Source: Ferrimicrobium sp.
GTDB taxonomy: Bacteria > Actinomycetota > Acidimicrobiia > Acidimicrobiales > Acidimicrobiaceae
DNA: 39,789 nt
Reading direction: 5' to 3'
NCBI RefSeq assembly: GCF_027364955.1
Contig: NZ_DAHXOI010000022.1
Location: forward strand, 1-39,789
The stretch's first letter is position 1. Every line of letters starts with the position of its first letter. Below are positions 34,573 through 39,789 of this stretch, one piece after another. A program made the translations under genes and the position numbers. Under the pieces are notes generated by a model. The model saw only the letters and a list, made by a program, of their open reading frames with translations. It had not been told where the DNA came from and searched no databases.

Positions 34573-34578
34573 TAACCT
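34573..34578 (+). promoter_or_regulatory. -10 box for leaderless HAD gene
   Basis: TAACCT lies 6 nt before the GTG at 34585. No Shine-Dalgarno is seen between. Confidence 0.4.
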
Positions 34579-34584
34579 GAAGTC

Positions 34585-35259
34585 GTGACACGACTTAAGA
34601 ACCCACCCAATCCGAAGATTCGAACCGTTGTATTTGATGTCGGGGAGACTCTTGTTGATGAGTCTCGAGAGTATGGGTCATGGGCTGACTGGCTCGGTGT
34701 TCCTCGCCACACCTTCTCGGCAGCCTTTGGGGCGATTCTTGCAAGAGGTGGCGATTATCGAGATACCTTTCAAGTGTTTCGCCCAGGCTTTGATCTCGCT
34801 GTCGAACGAGAAGCCAGAGTGCAGGCGGGGCGTCCTGAGACCTATGACGAATCGGATCTGTATCCTGACGCGAGACCTGGCCTCAAGGCACTGCAAGACG
34901 CAGGCTTTGGTGTTGGCATCGCGGGTAATCAGACGATTCGTTCCGAGGCGATCCTGCGTCAGCTCAACTTCGCTGCCGACTGGATTGCTACCTCCGATGG
35001 CTTAGGGGTGGCGAAACCGTCCAGCGAGTTCTTTCGCGCGATCATCGACTTGGCTGGCGTTGGAGCTTCTGAGATTCTTTACGTAGGGGATCGACTCGAC
35101 AACGACATCGCGCCGGCGCAAAGGATTGGAATGGCGACCGTGCTCATCCGGCGCGGACCGTGGGGATACGTCATGGAGGATCCAGAGGTCGAGAGGCGTT
35201 GTCTTGCCACGATCAATTCGCTCACGGAACTGACAGCCCTGCTAGCCAACCCCGAGTAG
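34585..35259 (+). CDS. HAD-superfamily hydrolase (224 aa)
   Basis: Haloacid-dehalogenase-type phosphatase or hydrolase. Motif I is FDVGETL with Asp18 as nucleophile; the usual second Asp (position +2) is Gly20. Motif II is the IAGNQT segment, motif III Lys is in AKPSSEFF, and motif IV is GDRLDND. A helical cap lies between motifs I and II (about 35-95). HADs with DxGxT lack the general acid/base Asp and are known as a subgroup, so activity may be different or slow. The stop at 35259 overlaps the end of the convergent XRE-TPR gene by 18 bp. Substrate unknown. Confidence 0.85.
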   Translation: MTRLKNPPNPKIRTVVFDVGETLVDESREYGSWADWLGVPRHTFSAAFGAILARGGDYRDTFQVFRPGFDLAVEREARVQAGRPETYDESDLYPDARPGLKALQDAGFGVGIAGNQTIRSEAILRQLNFAADWIATSDGLGVAKPSSEFFRAIIDLAGVGASEILYVGDRLDNDIAPAQRIGMATVLIRRGPWGYVMEDPEVERRCLATINSLTELTALLANPE

Positions 35260-36477
35260 TTCCCGCTCGCGCTCACGGAGATCTGTTGCCCAAGGAGTCC
35301 CTCGCAAGGATGCTTCGAGCGTTGGGAGCCGATTGATTGCCATGAGGTAGGGTCGCTCTCTGACGAGCGTGAGTCCCTCGGTGACATATTGCATGGATTG
35401 CTCGGGTGCCGTGGTGCTGTAAGCGATGGCTAAGTCAAAGCACACAACCGCGCGTTGTTTGATCTCTGTGATCTGTTCCAGTGCGTCGGCAAGGTGCTGG
35501 GCCGCCTGTTCTGACCTACCTGCTGCGAGTTCGACTGTTCCTGCAAAGGAGGCGGTTCGTGTTTCGTCGTACCAGTCAAACCATTGAGGCATCTCTCCTT
35601 GGCGATTCAGTCCTTCATCGGCAGCGCGCATTTGTTTGAGCGCCGTACTAGGATCTCCCGCGATCGCTGCGAGTTCAGCGCGCACGCAATGGAGCCAGGA
35701 CCTCAACATGGGCTGGCCGCGCCGCGGCGCGGTTAGGTCGGCGCGTCGAAGCCATCCGGCTGCGCCCGCGTGGTTACCTCCAAAACCTGCAATGAATGCA
35801 CGGTGGGCCAAGATTGCCGCCAGTAAGGGATTGTCCCTTGCGGTCTGTGCTAATGCAGCTGCGGTTGCAAAGTGCGCCTCGCCGGTGTCTGGATCATTAC
35901 GATCAAAGAACGCCAACCGTCCCGCGAGCAGTGCGACCCAAGCTGTGGCAACGGCGATGTCAGCACGTTGCCTTCTTGCACTCGAGAGATATGAGAGACC
36001 TTCGCCTAGGAGATTGACTGCCTCAGTCTCCACGGACTGCGGCCGCCCACCTCGATAACGCTGTGCTGTCTGGTGCACTCGTTCCTGATAATCGGCGAGA
36101 TCTGTCCCCTCAAATGAAGCGATGGGGGAGAGGGAGAAGCGCGCGACTGTTCCAAGCGAACGGGCTGAGGCTGCGGATGCTGACAAGGCGGTGATTCCAA
36201 CCGTACCCATCAAGAAGGTACGTCGCGTCATAGGGGGATGCACGTCTCCATCATCGGGTGGCGCCGAATCAGGTAAGACATTGTGCAGGTAAGGCCACCA
36301 GTGGGCACTTGGCGACGACGTGCCACGCTCCCACCGTGCTATTTGACCTTGCATATTTTCTGCTCGCGTTGGTCCCCAGTCCTCTCCAGCGGCCCTGATG
36401 GCCTGGAGTAGCAGCTCAGCTAATTGCATCTGAGTGAGACCAGCAGCAGTTCTAGCCTCGCGAAGAGTACGTGCCAT
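35242..36477 (-). CDS. XRE-family regulator with TPR-like C-terminal domain (411 aa)
   Basis: An N-terminal HTH of the XRE type spans about 3-60 (LREARTAAGLTQMQLAELLL, then IARWERGTSSPS). An interrupted twin-arginine-like motif MTRRTFLMG with a hydrophobic tail lies at 83-100, deep inside the chain. The C-terminal ~300 residues are helical repeats resembling TPR (AEAHFATAAALAQTARDNPL-like spacing, and AAGWLRRADL). Proteins of this build in Streptomyces and relatives act as regulators of morphology or element functions. ATG 36477 was chosen over the open extension to 36588 because a TACAGT -10 box (complement of 36485-36490) precedes it by 7 nt. It is divergent from the HTH_17 gene and probably controls it. 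Overlaps the HAD gene by 18 bp. Confidence 0.8.
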   Translation of the reverse strand: MARTLREARTAAGLTQMQLAELLLQAIRAAGEDWGPTRAENMQGQIARWERGTSSPSAHWWPYLHNVLPDSAPPDDGDVHPPMTRRTFLMGTVGITALSASAASARSLGTVARFSLSPIASFEGTDLADYQERVHQTAQRYRGGRPQSVETEAVNLLGEGLSYLSSARRQRADIAVATAWVALLAGRLAFFDRNDPDTGEAHFATAAALAQTARDNPLLAAILAHRAFIAGFGGNHAGAAGWLRRADLTAPRRGQPMLRSWLHCVRAELAAIAGDPSTALKQMRAADEGLNRQGEMPQWFDWYDETRTASFAGTVELAAGRSEQAAQHLADALEQITEIKQRAVVCFDLAIAYSTTAPEQSMQYVTEGLTLVRERPYLMAINRLPTLEASLRGTPWATDLRERERELLGVG

Positions 36478-36484
36478 GGCACCA

Positions 36485-36560
36485 ACTGTAGCATAATCAA
36501 CGCGAGTGGGGTGGCTGAACAAACACAATTTCACATATTTGTGAGGTTTTTCACATATTA
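36485..36560. promoter_or_regulatory. Divergent promoter region with direct repeats and a palindrome
   Basis: The minus-strand -10 TACAGT is the complement of 36485-36490. TCACATATT occurs at 36531-36539 and again at 36551-36559, exactly 20 bp apart, which is two helical turns. CACA-TATT-TGTG around the first repeat is a perfect small palindrome. These fit binding sites of a dimeric regulator, most simply the XRE-TPR protein, controlling both directions. Confidence 0.5.
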
Positions 36561-36603
36561 TTGCCCGGTAATCGAATAATTCGTCCACGCTTTACTGGAT
36601 GGT

Positions 36604-36879
36604 ATGACACACACCACACCCAGTATCGATCAGACCCTATCCGAACCTCGTTCCCAATCACCTGTTGGCATCTTGCTTGACATCGATGAGGCAGCGACCG
36701 CATTACGCATCAGCCGCTCTCGTCTGTTTCAACTCGTTGGTTCTGGTGAGCTTCAATCAGTGAAGTTGGGACGGAGACGATTGTTTCGACGATGCGACCT
36801 GGAAGCCTTTGCTTCTGGCCTTGCGACGACTCCCATTGCCAACCGTTCCCGAGGAAGAGTCTCGGGAGCGAGGAGGTAG
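36604..36879 (+). CDS. HTH_17/excisionase-type DNA-binding protein (91 aa)
   Basis: Small winged-helix protein of the MerR-like excisionase group. Residues about 24-73 read LLDIDEAATALRISRSRLFQ then LVGSGELQSVKLGRRRLF and RRCDLEAFA, the standard HTH_17 pattern. In actinobacterial integrative elements such a gene lies just before the replication genes or acts as a directionality factor with the integrase. ATG 36604 is used. It ends 7 nt before the next gene, so the three plus-strand genes probably form one operon controlled from the divergent region. Confidence 0.85.
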   Translation: MTHTTPSIDQTLSEPRSQSPVGILLDIDEAATALRISRSRLFQLVGSGELQSVKLGRRRLFRRCDLEAFASGLATTPIANRSRGRVSGARR

Positions 36880-36886
36880 GGGTGAC

Positions 36887-37768
36887 ATGGCGACCCTTGT
36901 ACAACTCGTTCAGGGTGCCCCGGAACTGCCAGTAGCGTTGCGCGCGGCACCGAGTGTCTCCATGGGGAGCGGTTTACTTGACCGAGACTACAAACTCCTA
37001 GCAGTCGTGCTCCAGCTTGACCTCATCTGGTCGGCAGAGGTTCAGAGCTACGCTACTCGGCATTTTGCCGGCGATGATGCCGATCGGGCCGTACGGCGCA
37101 TCTGTGCGGCCACCGCTCAGGTTCAGGCTGGAAAGCTGAGCCTTCAGGAGGGAACAACTCAAGCTTTACGTGTAACTGCTAGGCGACGGAGGGTGGACTT
37201 CTATCGACTAGCTGAGCGTTTGTCCATCGAGAAGCCCAATACCCGATTCTCTGACTACTTGAGCGAAGATGTGGAGCTGGATGCTCTCTTGCCAGCTTCC
37301 TTGGAAGCCCTGCATCACTTGACTGGTTTCAGTCCAACCGAGGCTGCGATCTGTTGGTTGCAGACGTTGTGGCCACCTCTAAAGTCTGTGTTGTTGGAGT
37401 ATCCCTATCCCCGTTTGCCCTCATCCGCCTTTGCGGCAATGGATCAGCTCTGTCCTCAGTCGCTCCCAGAGGTATCTTTTACTGCGATTCGGCGCCTCTT
37501 TGCTGGAACCCGCCCCGATCATCGGTCGCGTCTTCGTCCATCTCTCCTGGCCGCACATTCCCAAGGGTTGTGGAACTCAGACTGGACGCTTGTTCGCGCT
37601 CACGTTGCAGATTTGGTAAGAGCAGACCCTGCGGTTGGCGTGCTATCACCGGTTGCTCGTGATGTTGCTGTTCGTCCCTTCATTCGTGCGTTGAATGTTC
37701 TCGCATGTGCTGACTCGGATGTCGCCGAGTGCGAACCGACCATCTCCATTGACCGGATTGCGCTCTAG
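36887..37768 (+). CDS. Conserved element protein of unknown function (293 aa)
   Basis: Soluble protein in the replication operon. The N-terminal part MATLVQLVQGAPELPVALRA leads to a mostly helical chain (DYKLLAVVLQLDLIWSAEVQ, then ATRHFAGDDADRAVRRICAA). I recognise no catalytic motif; a replication accessory or DNA-binding role is suggested by context only. ATG 36887 has AGGAGG at 36871-36876, 10 nt upstream. The frame stays open to 36809 but overlaps the preceding gene there. No membrane segment or signal is present. Confidence 0.6.
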   Translation: MATLVQLVQGAPELPVALRAAPSVSMGSGLLDRDYKLLAVVLQLDLIWSAEVQSYATRHFAGDDADRAVRRICAATAQVQAGKLSLQEGTTQALRVTARRRRVDFYRLAERLSIEKPNTRFSDYLSEDVELDALLPASLEALHHLTGFSPTEAAICWLQTLWPPLKSVLLEYPYPRLPSSAFAAMDQLCPQSLPEVSFTAIRRLFAGTRPDHRSRLRPSLLAAHSQGLWNSDWTLVRAHVADLVRADPAVGVLSPVARDVAVRPFIRALNVLACADSDVAECEPTISIDRIAL

Positions 37769-37845
37769 CCGATCTAGCTGCGACGAGGCCTCTACAGCCC
37801 AGTTTCGTAGCTGCGCTGGTGCGACTAGAAAGGAAGAGTTCTCCA

Positions 37846-39501
37846 GTGAACAGCATCTTGCACGATAAGTCTGATTTCCTAGCGTCAGAGACCACTGATG
37901 CACCAAGCGATACTGTGTGGGACGATTACGGAGGAGAGGAACCTTGCGCAGCCGGGCCAGCCCTTGATACTCCTTTCCGAGTGGTTGCTGGTAACGATGT
38001 TCCGTTCCCGCGCACCTATCGCCCCAAGGATCAAGCAAACCGTAATATTGGTGCGCTGACGTACTTCGACGGGAAGGGAACTCACACCATAACGAATGCG
38101 CCAAAGAGGCTCTACGCAATTCTCTCTGCCTATTTCTGGCCAATCCGTGATGCGGCCGGCCAAGTTTGGCTCGTTCCACGCCGCAAGTCCAGGCGCCCGT
38201 TGGGTGGAGTGTGTGCTCCCCTCATGGATGACTGGACGATCAACCGAGCTATCGCACGCTTCGCGGAGTTCTTTCCACATGCCAATCTTCCCGGCAAGGA
38301 TGCGGTGATCACTGCGCTTCGAGCGTTGGGCGGGGAGGCTCACCCGGTTGGTGAGCTCTGGGTGAGATGGGGTCGCTCTTCTGACGGTGCCTTGTGGTGG
38401 GATAGTGGGAATGGCCACGAGTTTGTTCGTGTCGATAGAGATGGCTGGTCGGTACATGCCCAGCCCGAGTGCTTCTTTCGAAGCGGACCAGCGCGCGCTA
38501 TGGCTGTTCCTACACGCGGAGGCAGCCTGGATGATCTTTGGGAGTTCGTTCCGGTAAGACCCGTTGATCGCCCCCTGGTTGTCGCGTGGATGCTGACCGC
38601 CATGCACCCCGATCGCGAGACCGCCGCCGGCATTCTTTACCTAAGCGGCCCAGAGGGATCTGGAAAGTCGACGGCTGCTGACAAGATCACTGAGGCGATT
38701 GGATCGCCAGTCGCTCGCAAGAAGCTTGACATGCGCCGAGGCGATGACCGTGATCTCATTGTGGGTGCCTCTGCAGGTTGGGTGCTCGGTCTAGACAATC
38801 TTTCAACCCTTACGGCCGAGCAGCAGGATCTGCTCTGCACCCTTGCCACCGGCCACGAGGAGACGTATCGGGTTCTCCACACCACCACTGACACCGTGAC
38901 CCTTTCTGTTCGACGTCCGATCACCATGACCTCGATTGAAGTTCCTGTGCTCCGCCCAGATCTCATTTCACGAATGGTTCCGGTCACCTTGGGTGGATTG
39001 GATATTGTGAAGCCTGAGGATGAACTCGCGAAGGCCTGGCGCATCGCGCAACCGTTCATCTTTGGTGCACTACTCGACCTACTGGTCGAGGTCATGGGTA
39101 CCCCAACCCTCACCTCCTCTCATTCCATGCCCAGGCTTGCCGCCCTCGGTCGGATCGCTCTTATTGCAGATCAACGACGGGGGACCGATACCCTGTCCCG
39201 TCTTGCCGTAGCGACTTCAGCACTCCTTGGCGATACGGTGAGCGACGATCCCTTCTTCGACGCCCTAACAGCCACGATTCGTGTTGCGTGGAGTGGCACG
39301 GCTGCGAACCTACTGGCAATGCTGGACCCAGATGATGAACTGGCTCGTCGTTATGGACGGTCCTGGCCCACCGCGAAGGGAGTGTCTGCACGCCTGAAGA
39401 GGTCGTGGCGGGCCCTAGAGGGAGCGGGATGGAGGCTTTCGGTCGATCATCTTCCCAATAACCGTGGCCAGCGGTGGACGCTGATCCCGCCATTGTCGTA
39501 A
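37846..39501 (+). CDS. P-loop replication ATPase/helicase of the element (551 aa)
   Basis: Probable replicative helicase or primase-helicase-like ATPase of an integrative element. The N-terminal third is unrecognised (LYAILSAYFWPIRDAAGQVW). The ATPase domain has Walker A GPEGSGKST (about 268-276) and Walker B VLGLDNLS with Asp317. A sensor region follows (TDTVTLSVRRPITMTSIEVP). This resembles D5/SF3-like helicases of phages and plasmids. GTG 37846 has AGGAAG about 9 nt upstream; the frame is open to 37819. With the XRE regulator and HTH_17 protein it makes a replication-control block that would let the excised element replicate. Its C-terminus has YGRSWPTAKGVSARLKRSWR, typical of DNA-binding tails in such proteins. 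Confidence 0.8.
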   Translation: MNSILHDKSDFLASETTDAPSDTVWDDYGGEEPCAAGPALDTPFRVVAGNDVPFPRTYRPKDQANRNIGALTYFDGKGTHTITNAPKRLYAILSAYFWPIRDAAGQVWLVPRRKSRRPLGGVCAPLMDDWTINRAIARFAEFFPHANLPGKDAVITALRALGGEAHPVGELWVRWGRSSDGALWWDSGNGHEFVRVDRDGWSVHAQPECFFRSGPARAMAVPTRGGSLDDLWEFVPVRPVDRPLVVAWMLTAMHPDRETAAGILYLSGPEGSGKSTAADKITEAIGSPVARKKLDMRRGDDRDLIVGASAGWVLGLDNLSTLTAEQQDLLCTLATGHEETYRVLHTTTDTVTLSVRRPITMTSIEVPVLRPDLISRMVPVTLGGLDIVKPEDELAKAWRIAQPFIFGALLDLLVEVMGTPTLTSSHSMPRLAALGRIALIADQRRGTDTLSRLAVATSALLGDTVSDDPFFDALTATIRVAWSGTAANLLAMLDPDDELARRYGRSWPTAKGVSARLKRSWRALEGAGWRLSVDHLPNNRGQRWTLIPPLS

Positions 39502-39713
39502 TTCTTAGGCTGCTGGCCCTATCTGTCACTCATCTTGCTCGGGAAGCCTTGGGAGGGTGCGGAGGAGTAGCCTCTTCATTGATGTGTTTTGGTTGCTATC
39601 GATTCAATTTAGACATGGGGAGCCAGTACACGCCTCAGTGCTTTGAGAATGGCTTCGTCGAAGCTGATCTTGGCATTTGTATAGATCTCGCAAGGCATCT
39701 TCTCGAAGAATGG
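39502..39713 (+). other. Open region cut by the IS21-like element
   Basis: A frame runs to the TAG at 39717-39719, which lies in the IS end, so a host gene may have been interrupted here. No domain is recognised in the residues before the junction (NGFVEADLGICIDLARHLLE). Confidence 0.25.
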
Positions 39714-39789
39714 TGTTAGCGGACATCCAAAACTGCATGCTGGCGGCCAAAGAATTGCACGCTGGCGGACATCAAAACTGCATGGCATT
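39714..39789. mobile_element. IS21-like element end (element continues outside the window)
   Basis: Starting at TG 39714, three related units of about 22-24 bp follow: AGCGGACATCCAAAACTGCA-type (39717-39740), GGCGGCCAAAGAATTGCAC-type (39741-39762) and GGCGGACATCAAAACTGCA-type (39763-39786). Multiple terminal repeats beginning with TG are the mark of IS21-family ends. The transposase genes would lie beyond 39789. Confidence 0.65.

Noticed and set aside
39474-39719. 81-codon frame at the right end
   Set aside because: Starts inside the replication ATPase and ends in the IS21-like end; at most the stump of an interrupted gene.

Overview
The window looks like chromosomal accessory DNA of an actinobacterium. 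Base composition is moderate (mid-50s % GC by eye, not counted). Several genes appear leaderless, with a TAnnnT -10 box 6-7 nt before the start codon. Some families present are typical of Actinomycetota: a membrane protein of the so-called membrane-associated oxidoreductase type, a DUF6994-like protein, an XRE-TPR regulator with an internal twin-arginine motif, and a MobF relaxase-helicase. An acidophilic relative such as Acidimicrobiia is possible, but this is a guess.

Left part (1 to about 17.4 kb). This is a patchwork of single metabolic genes separated by decayed DNA. It holds three GNAT acetyltransferases, an alpha/beta hydrolase, two lipoproteins, an orphan oligopeptide-type solute-binding lipoprotein, an NTF2-like protein and a pyridoxamine-5'-phosphate-oxidase-like protein. 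The best-organised unit is an NCS1 permease plus XRE-cupin regulator operon, followed by the wreck of a zinc alcohol dehydrogenase. It is divergent from a DJ-1/PfpI-ABM fusion gene, and a long inverted repeat lies in front of the permease. Remnants of ISAs1-like and IS3-family transposases and of a VirB4-like conjugation ATPase mark repeated insertion and decay.

Right part (about 17.43 kb to the end). This reads as an integrated and eroding conjugative or mobilizable element. It begins at a 46-nt 3' half of a tRNA, best matched by tRNA-Ala(GGC), which is the usual scar of a tyrosine integrase. It continues with a membrane repeat protein, the integrase with its own palindromic operator, and a DUF6994-like gene. 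Next come a PD-(D/E)XK-like orphan, a MobF relaxase interrupted by one in-frame TAG, and a divergent region that could hold oriT. A twice-present cargo module follows (genes here called A and B, with exported proteins). After it lie a lone csrA that is too short for routine ORF listing, a second DJ-1-ABM gene, a DUF4440-like gene with a truncated duplicate, and a HAD hydrolase. The segment ends with a control and replication block: XRE-TPR regulator, divergent HTH_17 protein, conserved protein and P-loop replication ATPase. The window closes inside the terminal repeats of an IS21-like element.

A recurring theme is pairs of one intact and one decayed or diverged copy: gene A, gene B, DUF4440, and the two DJ-1-ABM paralogues. 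Local duplication and gene decay have shaped the region.
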